64,000 nucleotides of DNA, taken from CAIKMD01 sp963702925. Its GTDB lineage: Bacteria > Pseudomonadota > Alphaproteobacteria > ATCC43930 > CGMCC-115725. Below the pieces are notes generated by a model. The model was not told the DNA's origin, did not search any database, and saw nothing but the letters and a program-made list of their open reading frames with translations. Position numbers and translations under genes: made by a program. Numbering within the stretch: the first letter of the stretch is position 1; every line of letters starts with the position of its first letter. The DNA lies in assembly GCA_963702925.1 (NCBI GenBank), contig OY969771.1:2542001-2606000 (forward strand), given 5' to 3'. Of this stretch, positions 26,128 through 34,559 are shown in pieces.

Positions 26128-26153
26128 GGGGCGGCCTTCGGGCCGCCCCTTTT
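26128..26153 (+). terminator. Rho-independent terminator of the BBP2 porin
   Basis: GGGGCGGCC (26128-26136), a TTCG loop and GGCCGCCCC (26141-26149), followed by TTTTC. The stem is a perfect 9 bp. Confidence 0.88.
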
Positions 26154-26295
26154 CTTATGGCGGAGTAAACGCGCTCACGGCATTAACGCGGCGGAAGCAG
26201 GTGAGCCGCTAAAACTTGCCGGCGCGTCATCGCCTCAAAGATGACAAGTTCGGCGCTTAGAATGTAAAAGATTGAACTGCTGGCGGAGATCGATA

Positions 26296-26463
26296 GTGGA
26301 TTTGTCGTTGTGGGAAAAGGTGAAGCGCTACCGGCGCATCGCTGCCTATGCCGCTGAAGAAGAAATGACCCGCCAGACCAAGCATAACGGACGTCTCGGT
26401 CCCGCTCAGCGCAACGCCGAGGATCCGACATGGAATCCCGGCAAACCGCAAGCCGCGGAATAG
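26296..26463 (+). CDS. Possible small basic protein (55 aa), unknown
   Basis: From GTG 26296 the frame encodes 55 residues, with a charged N-terminal helix (LWEKVKRYRRIAAYAAEEEM) and a polar, Pro-rich tail (GRLGPAQRNAEDPTW). GGAG lies 8 nt upstream, well placed for this GTG; a TTG at 26272 would extend it. Codon choice resembles neighbouring genes. I recognise no family. Confidence 0.4.
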   Translation: MDLSLWEKVKRYRRIAAYAAEEEMTRQTKHNGRLGPAQRNAEDPTWNPGKPQAAE

Positions 26464-26710
26464 CCGACTTCCCAAGTCGCGAGCTGAGCTCGGCGGCTCG
26501 GCAAGACAAGGTAATTTTTGTAAGGCACATTGCGCCGGTCGCTTATCGCGTGTGCGACGCGCCCAAGGAGTGCCGCGCCGACGCGGCATTGTATCGAATA
26601 CGCGACAAAAACCCGGAATGCTTAGCAACGCGTTAATGAAGGGTGCGCCATACTGACGCGCTTTGCGCTGCGCGCCGAGCGTTTTGCGACGATGGCGGCA
26701 CCTTTTTGTG

Positions 26711-27922
26711 ATGGCGGACCTTTTATTCCTCGCGCATGAGATGCCTGTGCCGCCCGATAATGGCAGCGACGGCAGAGCGTGGCGGATTCTGACTCGGCTT
26801 GCCGCAACGCATCGCGTCCATCTCGCTTGCTTCTGTAGCGCAACGCGTGGCAGGCGTCTCGCCGGCACGCTCGCCGAATTGTGCGCAACGACAATGTGCG
26901 TGCCGGTCAATTCGTTTATGGCGCCGCTGAAGCGCTTCAAGGCGATCGCTCAAGGCAAGCCGGTCGCTGCCACTTATTTCGGCAATCCGCATTTGACGCG
27001 ATGGGTTGCCGAAACCTGGGCGACTCACCATCCGCGCCACGCCTTCGTCTATGGCACGCCCATGGCCCCCTATCTCGATCAATGCCGCTTCGAAACACGG
27101 GTCATCGATATGGTCGAGGTGGCTTCGGAAAAATGGCGCCAAATCGCCGAAACGGCCTATTGGCCGTTCAATGCGCTTTATTGGCGTCAGGAGCGGGCGA
27201 TGCTCGCCCTCGAGCAGCATGTCGCTTCCCGCTTCGACGCCGCGCTCTTTGCCTCCGCTGCCGAGGCCAAGCTTTTTGCACGTCGCGCGCCACGGACACT
27301 GGCGCGGGTGGTTACGATCCGCAATGGGGTCGATTGCGACTATTTCAGTCCCGAGCGCGAATATACAAATCCGTTTCCGGCGGGGCGCAAATCGGTCGTC
27401 TTTGCCGGCGCGATGGATTATCCGCCGAATGTCGAAGGCGCGACTTGGTTCGCAACCGAAGTCATGACGATGCTGCGACACCGTTTCCCGACCATCGATT
27501 TTTGGATGATCGGCGCGGACCCGACGGCACCGGTGCGCATGGTGGCGCATGGCGACGTCCACATTTTGCGCCGGGCCGGCGACATCAGACCTTATCTTGC
27601 CCATGCCGATGCCGTCATTGCCCCGTTGCGCGTTGCGCGCGGGATCGAGAACTACGTGCTCGAAGGAATGGCTATGGCAAGGCCGGTGATCGCCACACCT
27701 GCGGCGCTTGACGGGCTTGAATTTACCATTGGCGAGGAGGTGCTTTGCTCGGCGAGCGCGCCCGGCTTCGCGAGCGCCGTCGCGGTCGCGCTGAGCGGCC
27801 GGAGCGCTGCGATGGGTCCGCTCGCCCGGCGGGCGGTTGAGGCGAAGTATAGTTGGCGCTCGGCGCTGGGCACGCTCGACCATCTCTTTGCAGGCGACGA
27901 CCGGGCATGTGCCAGCGCCTGA
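26711..27922 (+). CDS. Glycosyltransferase, TIGR03087-like (PEP-CTERM/EpsH-associated sugar transferase type)
   Basis: A 403-aa GT4-like glycosyltransferase. I start at ATG 26711 (MADLLFLAHEMPVPPDNGSD), because upstream residues do not fit the family. Family landmarks are VIDMVEVASEKWRQIAE, TIRNGVDCDYFSPE, VVFAGAMDYPPNVEGATWFA, and the C-terminal PYLAHADAVIAPLRVARGIE with NYVLEGMAMARPVIAT. The last two are the nucleotide-sugar binding region. TIGR03087 members usually sit in exosortase-linked exopolysaccharide loci. No exosortase or PEP-CTERM gene is seen here, but nucleotide-sugar genes follow. The sugar and acceptor are unknown. Confidence 0.85.
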   Translation: MADLLFLAHEMPVPPDNGSDGRAWRILTRLAATHRVHLACFCSATRGRRLAGTLAELCATTMCVPVNSFMAPLKRFKAIAQGKPVAATYFGNPHLTRWVAETWATHHPRHAFVYGTPMAPYLDQCRFETRVIDMVEVASEKWRQIAETAYWPFNALYWRQERAMLALEQHVASRFDAALFASAAEAKLFARRAPRTLARVVTIRNGVDCDYFSPEREYTNPFPAGRKSVVFAGAMDYPPNVEGATWFATEVMTMLRHRFPTIDFWMIGADPTAPVRMVAHGDVHILRRAGDIRPYLAHADAVIAPLRVARGIENYVLEGMAMARPVIATPAALDGLEFTIGEEVLCSASAPGFASAVAVALSGRSAAMGPLARRAVEAKYSWRSALGTLDHLFAGDDRACASA

Positions 27923-28139
27923 TGAATTTTCGCGCGTCCTGTGCGATCAAAAACCAGCGCGATCAAAGGCTTGTCGATCTATTTACCAGCCCGCCTTATA
28001 CTCTTTAGCCACAAAGAGGTTTCTTTCCGATCCTGCTGGCTGTGGCAAGATAGCTTAGCGATCGCGCGCGGAATGAGGCGTATTTTTGGAATTTCCGGGG
28101 GCGCGGCAGCGTTCTAGCCTGGATCACAAAGGAGCGTTA

Positions 28140-29507
28140 ATGCGTATCGCAGTCATCGGTTCGGGCTATGTCGGTTTGGTTTCAGGCGCCTGCTTTTCGG
28201 AGTTTGGCGTCGAGGTGATCTGCGTCGACCAGGATGCGGAGAAGATCGCCCGTTTGACCCGCGGCGAGATGCCGATTTACGAGCCGGGCCTTGATCAGCT
28301 GGTCGCCAGCAATGTCGCGGCCAAACGTCTTTCCTTCACGACCGATCTTGCGGGCGCGGTCAAGCAATCCGACGCCGTGTTCATCGCCGTCGGCACGCCC
28401 TCGCGGCGCGGCGACGGGCACGCCGATCTTTCTTACGTTTTCGGCGCGGCCGAAGAGATCGGACGGTCGCTTGATGGCTATACCGTGGTGGTGACGAAAT
28501 CGACCGTGCCGGTGGGCACCGGCCGCAAAGTGGCCGAGGTCTTGCGTCGGGTGCGGCCCGACGGCGCTTTCGACGTCGTCTCCAATCCGGAATTCCTGCG
28601 CGAAGGCTCGGCGATCGGCGATTTCATGCGGCCCGACCGGGTCGTGATCGGCGCCGAAACCGAAGAAGCGCGCGCCGTGATGCGCGAGCTCTACCGGCCG
28701 CTGTTTCTCAACGAGACCCCGATCCTGTTCACCTCGATCGAGACCTCCGAGCTCACCAAATACGCGGCGAACAGCTTCCTTGCCACTAAGATTTCCTTCA
28801 TCAACGAAATCGCCGATCTGTGCGAGAAGGTTGGCGCGGACGTGCAGGACGTGGCCAAGGGCATCGGGCTCGATGGTCGTATCGGACGCAAATTCCTTCA
28901 TGCTGGGCCCGGCTATGGCGGGTCCTGCTTCCCGAAGGATTGCCTTGCGCTGGTCAAGACCGCGCAAGATGCGGGCGCGCCGATCAGCATTGTCGAAGCG
29001 GTCGTCCATGTGAACGAAAGCCGCAAAGCAGCGATGGCGCAGCGGATCATCCGCGCCTGCGGCGGCAATGTGCAGGGCAAGACGCTCGCCATCCTCGGCG
29101 TCACCTTCAAGCCGAACACCGACGACATGCGCGACAGCCCGAGCCTCGTCATCGTGCCGGCGTTGCAAAAGGCCGGCGCCGCGATTCGCGCTTTCGATCC
29201 CGAAGGGATGAAGGAAGCGGCCAAGCAGCTCGAGAACGTCGCGTTCTGCGCGAACGCCTATGACGCAATGACCGGCGCCGACGCGCTGGTGATTTTGACC
29301 GAATGGAACGAGTTCCGCGCGCTGGATCTTGGGCGGGTAAAGAGCTTGCTGCGCACGCCGACGGTGATCGATCTGCGCAACATCTATCAGCCCAAGGACA
29401 TGTCGGCGGCGGGCTTCTATTACGTCAGCGTCGGCCGCGCCGCGGTCGAGCCCTCGGAAACCCGTGACCGCCGCGAAATGCTGCGGGAAAACCAGACCAA
29501 GCGGTAA
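28140..29507 (+). CDS. ugd: UDP-glucose 6-dehydrogenase
   Basis: Oxidises UDP-glucose to UDP-glucuronate with two NAD+, in the cytoplasm. The start is ATG 28140 with AAAGGAG 6 nt upstream, giving 455 aa. The Rossmann motif GSGYVG is at residues 7-12, and TKSTVPVGTG follows. The catalytic Cys263 is in GYGGSCFPKD, and GVTFKPNTDDMRDSPS marks the C-terminal domain. It is followed 28 nt later by UDP-glucuronate decarboxylase, which uses its product. The pair likely feeds a surface polysaccharide or glycoconjugate. Confidence 0.96.
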   Translation: MRIAVIGSGYVGLVSGACFSEFGVEVICVDQDAEKIARLTRGEMPIYEPGLDQLVASNVAAKRLSFTTDLAGAVKQSDAVFIAVGTPSRRGDGHADLSYVFGAAEEIGRSLDGYTVVVTKSTVPVGTGRKVAEVLRRVRPDGAFDVVSNPEFLREGSAIGDFMRPDRVVIGAETEEARAVMRELYRPLFLNETPILFTSIETSELTKYAANSFLATKISFINEIADLCEKVGADVQDVAKGIGLDGRIGRKFLHAGPGYGGSCFPKDCLALVKTAQDAGAPISIVEAVVHVNESRKAAMAQRIIRACGGNVQGKTLAILGVTFKPNTDDMRDSPSLVIVPALQKAGAAIRAFDPEGMKEAAKQLENVAFCANAYDAMTGADALVILTEWNEFRALDLGRVKSLLRTPTVIDLRNIYQPKDMSAAGFYYVSVGRAAVEPSETRDRREMLRENQTKR

Positions 29508-29535
29508 CGCCGCACCCAACTGCAAGGATGACAGC

Positions 29536-30516
29536 ATGACCTCGACGCGCAAACGCATTCTCGTCACCGGTGGGGCGGGGTTTCTCGGCTCCCATTTGTG
29601 CGAGCGTCTCATTGGCGCGGGGCACGACGTTCTGTGCGTCGACAATTACTTCACCGGCCGCAAAGACAATGTCGAGGCGCTGCTTGCCAACCCGCGTTTC
29701 GAGCTGCTGCGTCATGACGTCTGTTTTCCGCTCTATGTCGAAGTCGACGAGATCTACAATCTCGCCTGTCCGGCCTCGCCGATCCACTATCAGCACGATC
29801 CGGTTCAGACCACCAAGACCAGCGTGTCGGGCGCGATCAACATGCTCGGCCTGGCCAAGCGCTTGCGCGCGAAAATTTTTCAGTCCTCCACCTCCGAGGT
29901 CTATGGCGATCCCAGCGTCCATCCGCAGACCGAGGATTACCGCGGCAACGTCAACCCGATCGGCCCGCGCGCCTGCTACGACGAGGGCAAGCGTTGCGCC
30001 GAGACCTTGTTCTTCGATTATCACCGCCAGCACAAGCTGCGCATCCGCGTGGCGCGCATCTTCAATACTTACGGCCCGCGCATGCATCCGAATGACGGGC
30101 GCGTGGTGTCGAATTTCATCGTCCAGGCGCTCAAGGGCGAATCGATCACGCTTTATGGCGACGGCAACCAGACGCGCGCTTTCTGCTATGTCGACGATCT
30201 GATCGAGGGTTTCGTGCGGCTGATGGCTGCGGCCGACGACGTCACCGGGCCGATCAATCTCGGCAACCCGGTCGAGACCACGGTGGCCGAGCTCGCGCAC
30301 AAGATCATCGCCTTGACCGGGTCGCGCTCGAAAGTGATTCATCGCCCGCTGCCGGTCGATGATCCGACGCAACGCTGCCCCAACATCAGCCGTGCGAAAA
30401 GCATTCTCGGCTGGGAGCCCAAAGTGCCGCTCGAGCAGGGGCTCAAGCAGACCATCGCCTATTTCGATAAGCTGCTGCGCGAAACCGGCGAGATTAAAGC
30501 CGCTGCCCAGCCCTGA
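29536..30516 (+). CDS. uxs: UDP-glucuronate decarboxylase (UDP-xylose synthase), SDR family
   Basis: Converts UDP-glucuronate to UDP-xylose through a bound NAD+. It has 326 aa from ATG 29536, with AAGGA 7 nt upstream. The extended-SDR nucleotide loop is GGAGFLGSH (Gly12, 15, 18). The active-site pair is Tyr148 and Lys152 in CYDEGKR. UXS-type signatures LACPASPIHYQHDPVQT, TSEVYGDP and RIFNTYGPRMHPNDGRVVSN are all present. They distinguish it from 4,6-dehydratases and epimerases. It directly follows ugd, so the two steps are linked. Confidence 0.93.
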   Translation: MTSTRKRILVTGGAGFLGSHLCERLIGAGHDVLCVDNYFTGRKDNVEALLANPRFELLRHDVCFPLYVEVDEIYNLACPASPIHYQHDPVQTTKTSVSGAINMLGLAKRLRAKIFQSSTSEVYGDPSVHPQTEDYRGNVNPIGPRACYDEGKRCAETLFFDYHRQHKLRIRVARIFNTYGPRMHPNDGRVVSNFIVQALKGESITLYGDGNQTRAFCYVDDLIEGFVRLMAAADDVTGPINLGNPVETTVAELAHKIIALTGSRSKVIHRPLPVDDPTQRCPNISRAKSILGWEPKVPLEQGLKQTIAYFDKLLRETGEIKAAAQP

Positions 30517-30614
30517 ATTTGCGCGCGCCGGGATTACGCAGCCTCGGCGCTGGCCCTGGCGCGGCATTCTATCGATCCGGCACCGCGCCGTAAGTCTTAC
30601 AATTTATTGGTGTT

Positions 30615-30905
30615 TCAGCGCCGAGCAGCGGCTTGATCCTCATCCGGCGTTCGCGCGGTGAGCTGCAAGGCATGAACCGGGCCGGCGAGTTCCTCGGCGA
30701 GAATGGCGTGTACCCGGCGCTGCCGCTCGATCCGGCTTTGGCCGGCAAAACCCGCTGCGACGATCTCCAGCCGGAAATGCGTTTCGTCGCCACGCTGTGC
30801 CCCGGGATGATGGCCGGCGTGGAGATGAGAATCGTTATAAATAGCGAGACGCTCGGGCTGCAAAGCCGCGTCCAACTTTTGGCGTATGCGTTCGGCGATC
30901 TTCAT
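30615..30905 (-). CDS. bolA: BolA-family protein
   Basis: A 96-aa protein from ATG 30905 with the BolA core: a YNDSHLHAGH segment (the conserved histidine region), ETHFRLEIVAAGFAGQSRIE, and RVHAILAEELAGPVHALQL. BolA proteins pair with monothiol glutaredoxins in iron-sulfur handling and also affect cell morphology. It is divergent from a J-domain gene and cobS-cobT, a neighbourhood seen repeatedly in alphaproteobacteria. Confidence 0.93.
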   Translation of the reverse strand: MKIAERIRQKLDAALQPERLAIYNDSHLHAGHHPGAQRGDETHFRLEIVAAGFAGQSRIERQRRVHAILAEELAGPVHALQLTARTPDEDQAAARR

Positions 30906-31016
30906 GGGCCTGGCTCCGTGCGCCCGCATGGCGCCGAAACCGGCCCGCTGTCAAGCTTTGTCTAAGACAGGAGGGGGAAACTTGTCATCGCCGGAACCAA
31001 ACCCCATACTCTTACG

Positions 31017-31574
31017 ATGTCTCGTCCACGCCTTTCTTACGACACCGAATCGGTCGCGATCCCGCTGCGCCCGTGCGACCATCCCGGTTGCGCCGGCAGC
31101 GGCGAGTTTCGCGCGCCGCGGTCGCGGACGACGTTGGATCATTTCTACTGGTTCTGCCTCGATCACGTGCGTGCCTATAATGCGGCGTGGAACTTCTATG
31201 CCGGCATGAGCACGGCGGAAATCGAAGCCGAAATCCGCCACGACACGGTTTGGCAAAGGCCGAGCTGGCCTCTGGGCGCGCGGGTCGGGGCGCTTTACAA
31301 TGCGCGCTGGCGCGGCTTCGGTTTGTTCGATCTCGATGAAGACGCGGCGCCCGAGACGCGTGCGCCGAAGCGGCCGCGCTCGCCCCAGGAAAAGGCACTT
31401 GCTTTGTTCGATCTGGTGCCGCCTTTGACGCTTGCCGGCTTGAAGGCGCGCTACAAGGAACTCGTGAAGCGCCACCATCCCGATACGCATGGCGGCGACA
31501 AGGCGGCCGAAGAGCTCCTCAAGGAAATCAATCAAGCCTACTCGACGCTCAAAGCCAGCTACTTCCCGACCTGA
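31017..31574 (+). CDS. J-domain (DnaJ-like) protein next to cobS
   Basis: A 185-aa protein with a C-terminal J-domain (about residues 125-185) containing the HPD motif in VKRHHPDTHGG. The N-terminal half has a PCDHPGCAGSGEFRAP segment with two cysteines and an aromatic HFYWFCLDHVRAYN segment of unknown role. There is no G/F-rich or zinc-finger region, so it is not DnaJ itself. The conserved link with cobS-cobT suggests help in assembling cobaltochelatase, but that is inference from context. Confidence 0.88.
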   Translation: MSRPRLSYDTESVAIPLRPCDHPGCAGSGEFRAPRSRTTLDHFYWFCLDHVRAYNAAWNFYAGMSTAEIEAEIRHDTVWQRPSWPLGARVGALYNARWRGFGLFDLDEDAAPETRAPKRPRSPQEKALALFDLVPPLTLAGLKARYKELVKRHHPDTHGGDKAAEELLKEINQAYSTLKASYFPT

Positions 31575-31608
31575 CCCCGAAACACAACAACGATTGCCGA
31601 TTCCGATC

Positions 31609-32613
31609 ATGACCCCGCCAGAAACCTCTACCGCTGGAACCGACATGCCGACTGGCATGCCCGACATCACGGTGTCGGTGCGCCAGACCTTCGGCATCGA
31701 CAGCGACCTTCAAGTGCCGGCCTTCTCGCAAGGCTGCGATTACGTTCCGGATATCGACGAGGCCTATCGCTTCGATCGCGACACCACCCTCGCGATCCTG
31801 GCCGGCTTCGCGCATAACCGCCGCGTGATGATTCAGGGCTATCACGGCACGGGCAAATCGACCCATATCGAGCAGGTGGCGGCGCGCCTTAACTGGCCTT
31901 GCATCCGCATCAATCTCGACAGCCATATCAGCCGCATCGATCTCATCGGCAAGGACGCGATCGTGCTGCGCGACGGAATGCAGGTGACCGAGTTCCGCGA
32001 AGGGCTCCTGCCCTGGGCGTTGCAGCACCCGACGGCGCTCGTGTTCGACGAGTACGATGCGGGCCGTCCGGACGTGATGTTCGTGATCCAGCGCGTGCTC
32101 GAAGTCGAAGGCAAGCTCACGCTGCTCGATCAGAATCGGGTGATCCGGCCGCATCCCGCGTTCCGTCTGTTCGCGACCACGAACACGGTCGGTTTGGGCG
32201 ATACCACGGGCCTTTATCATGGCACGCAGCAGATCAACCAGGGCCAGATGGACCGCTGGAACATCGTCGCGACGCTTAATTATCTGCCGCACGATGCCGA
32301 GGTCGAGATCGTGCTCGCGAAATCGCCGAGCTTCGACAATGAGGACGGGCGCAAGACCATCAGCGCCATGGTGGCGCTGGCCGATCTGACGCGCTCCGGC
32401 TTCATGAACGGCGATATCTCGACCGTGATGTCGCCGCGCACGGTCATCACCTGGGCCGAGAACACGCGCATCTTCTCCGACATGGCGTTCGCGTTCCGCG
32501 TCACCTTCCTCAACAAATGCGATGAGGTCGAGCGCGCGACCGTGGCCGAATATTATCAGCGTTGCTTCGGCACCGAGCTCAAGGAGACCGGGGTCCGCGT
32601 GGCCTCGGCCTAA
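31609..32613 (+). CDS. cobS: Cobaltochelatase subunit CobS
   Basis: AAA+ subunit of the aerobic (CobNST) enzyme that inserts cobalt into hydrogenobyrinate a,c-diamide during B12 synthesis. It has 334 aa from ATG 31609. Walker A GYHGTGKST starts at residue 77; a Walker B-like ALVFDEYDAGRPD follows, and LFATTNTVGLGDTTGLYHG is the family sensor region. The N-terminus carries the TFGIDSDLQVPAFSQG signature. cobT starts 12 nt downstream. No cobN or cobalamin riboswitch is seen in the window. Confidence 0.95.
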   Translation: MTPPETSTAGTDMPTGMPDITVSVRQTFGIDSDLQVPAFSQGCDYVPDIDEAYRFDRDTTLAILAGFAHNRRVMIQGYHGTGKSTHIEQVAARLNWPCIRINLDSHISRIDLIGKDAIVLRDGMQVTEFREGLLPWALQHPTALVFDEYDAGRPDVMFVIQRVLEVEGKLTLLDQNRVIRPHPAFRLFATTNTVGLGDTTGLYHGTQQINQGQMDRWNIVATLNYLPHDAEVEIVLAKSPSFDNEDGRKTISAMVALADLTRSGFMNGDISTVMSPRTVITWAENTRIFSDMAFAFRVTFLNKCDEVERATVAEYYQRCFGTELKETGVRVASA

Positions 32614-32624
32614 CCCGGGTCGCG

Positions 32625-34493
32625 ATGGCCGAAGCCGAATCTCCGACCGAATCCTTCAAGCGCGCCACCGCCGCGACCGTGCGCGCGATCGCCGAGCGCG
32701 ATGACGTCACGGTCAGCTACGGCGCGGAGCCTCCGGGCCTTGCCGGCGGCAAGGTGCGCCTGCCGCTTCCCGCACGCGACCTCAGCGAAACCGAGGCCGG
32801 GTTGGTGCGCGGCGCCGCCGACGCGGTTGCGCTGAAGCTGCGCTACCACGACGCCGCCATCCATACGAAGCGCGCACCCGCTGGCGAAACCGCGCGCGCG
32901 ATTTTCGAAAGCGTCGAGCAGGCGCGGGTCGAGGCTTTGGGTGCGCGGCGCATGGTTGGCGTTGCCTCCAATCTCGCGACCATGCTCGAAGAGCGTTATC
33001 GGCGCCAAGGCTACGAGCACATGGCCGAGCGCAACGATACGACCTTGGCCGAAGCGGTTCGGCTTTTGACGCGCGAAGCGTTGACCGCGATGCCGCCGCC
33101 GCGTTCCGCGCGCAAGGTGGTCGATTTGTGGCGGCCTTTCCTCGAAGGCCGCATCACCCGCGATCTCAATGAGCTCGGGCGCGTGATCGAGGATCAGGAC
33201 GCCTACGCTACGGCAGCCCGCCAGCTGCTGCAGGATCTCGACCTCGATCTCGGCGAGTCCGAGGAAGGACAGCAGAGCGAGAACGCCGAGGGCGAAAGCG
33301 AGAACGCCGAGGAAAACCAGGGCGAGAGCGAAGGCGGCGAAGGCAAGGCGGCGGGCGCCGAAGGCTCGCTCGAAGGCGGCGTTCCCGAACAGGATCAGGA
33401 CGAAGGCGACGAAGGCGGCGCCGAAGAGGTTGCGGGCGAGATGATGCCCGGCGCCGGCGACGAGGATCCGGGGCGGCCCGGTCGGCCTGGCATGCTGCCG
33501 CGTCGCCACGGCTTGAACGACGATCCGGCGATCTATCGCGCGTTTGCGACCAACTATGACGAGGTGGTGGAAGCCGACGCGCTGTGCGACGCGGACGAGC
33601 TGACAAGGCTGCGCAGCCTGCTCGATCAGCAATTGGCGCATTTGCAAAGCATCATCAGCCGCCTGGCCAATCGGTTGCAGCGCCGCTTGCTCGCCAAACA
33701 GGCGCGGGCTTGGGAATTCGATCTCGAAGAAGGCATTCTCAATTCCGCGCGGCTGGCGCGCGTGGTCATCAATCCGGTCTATCCGCTGTCCTACAAGCGG
33801 GAGAAGGAAACCGAATTCCGCGACACGGTGGTGACCTTGCTGATCGACAATTCCGGCTCGATGCGTGGTCGTCCGATCACGGTGGCGGCAATGAGCGCCG
33901 ACATCCTGGCGCGTACGCTCGAGCGTTGCGGCGTCAAGGTCGAGATACTGGGCTTCACCACCCGCGCCTGGAAAGGCGGGCAGTCGCGCGAAAAATGGAT
34001 TGCGGCCGGCAAGCCGGCCAATCCCGGCCGCCTCAACGATCTGCGCCATATCGTTTACAAGCCGGCCGACGCGCCCTGGCGGCGCGCGCGCAAGAATCTC
34101 GGCCTGATGCTGCGCGAGGGCATCCTCAAGGAGAACATCGACGGCGAGGCGCTGATCTGGGCGCATAGCCGCTTGCTCGCACGCAACGAACAAAGGCGCA
34201 TTCTGATGGTGATTTCCGATGGCGCGCCGGTCGACGATTCGACCCTCTCGGTCAATCCCGGGAATTATCTCGAGCGCCATCTGCGCGAAGTGATCGCGGA
34301 GATCGAGCACAACTCGCCGGTAAAGCTCGTGGCCATCGGCATCGGCCACGACGTGACCCGCTATTATCGCCGCGCGGTCACCATCGTCGATGCAGAACAG
34401 TTGGGCGGTGCCATGCTCGATAAATTGGCCGAGCTGTTCGAGGAAGATGCCGAAGCCGAACGCCGGCCGGCCGCGCGCCGCCGCGCTTCCTAA
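32625..34493 (+). CDS. cobT: Cobaltochelatase subunit CobT
   Basis: Partner of CobS that forms the hexameric chaperone ring of aerobic cobaltochelatase; 622 aa from ATG 32625. A helical N-terminal domain is followed by a very acidic Glu/Gly-rich linker at about residues 205-285. The C-terminal von Willebrand A domain has the MIDAS motif LLIDNSGSMRG (Asp408 onward). The tail is Arg/Ala-rich. The acidic linker explains the unusual base composition around 33240-33480. A strong terminator follows. Confidence 0.95.
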   Translation: MAEAESPTESFKRATAATVRAIAERDDVTVSYGAEPPGLAGGKVRLPLPARDLSETEAGLVRGAADAVALKLRYHDAAIHTKRAPAGETARAIFESVEQARVEALGARRMVGVASNLATMLEERYRRQGYEHMAERNDTTLAEAVRLLTREALTAMPPPRSARKVVDLWRPFLEGRITRDLNELGRVIEDQDAYATAARQLLQDLDLDLGESEEGQQSENAEGESENAEENQGESEGGEGKAAGAEGSLEGGVPEQDQDEGDEGGAEEVAGEMMPGAGDEDPGRPGRPGMLPRRHGLNDDPAIYRAFATNYDEVVEADALCDADELTRLRSLLDQQLAHLQSIISRLANRLQRRLLAKQARAWEFDLEEGILNSARLARVVINPVYPLSYKREKETEFRDTVVTLLIDNSGSMRGRPITVAAMSADILARTLERCGVKVEILGFTTRAWKGGQSREKWIAAGKPANPGRLNDLRHIVYKPADAPWRRARKNLGLMLREGILKENIDGEALIWAHSRLLARNEQRRILMVISDGAPVDDSTLSVNPGNYLERHLREVIAEIEHNSPVKLVAIGIGHDVTRYYRRAVTIVDAEQLGGAMLDKLAELFEEDAEAERRPAARRRAS

Positions 34494-34509
34494 TCCCCAC
34501 GAAAGCAAC

Positions 34510-34538
34510 GGGCCGGTCCTTTGGGACCGGCCCTCTTT
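34510..34538 (+). terminator. Rho-independent terminator of cobS-cobT
   Basis: GGGCCGGTCC (34510-34519), a TTTG loop, and GGACCGGCCC (34524-34533), then TCTTTG. The stem is a perfect 10 bp. The T-tract is short. The convergent MCP gene ends 21 nt further on. Confidence 0.75.
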
Positions 34539-34559
34539 GATCCTCGCCTCGCGCGCGGT

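Noticed and set aside
33240..33480. Skewed, repetitive GA/GC-rich DNA considered as a tandem repeat
   Set aside because: It is the coding sequence of the acidic Glu/Gly linker typical of CobT.
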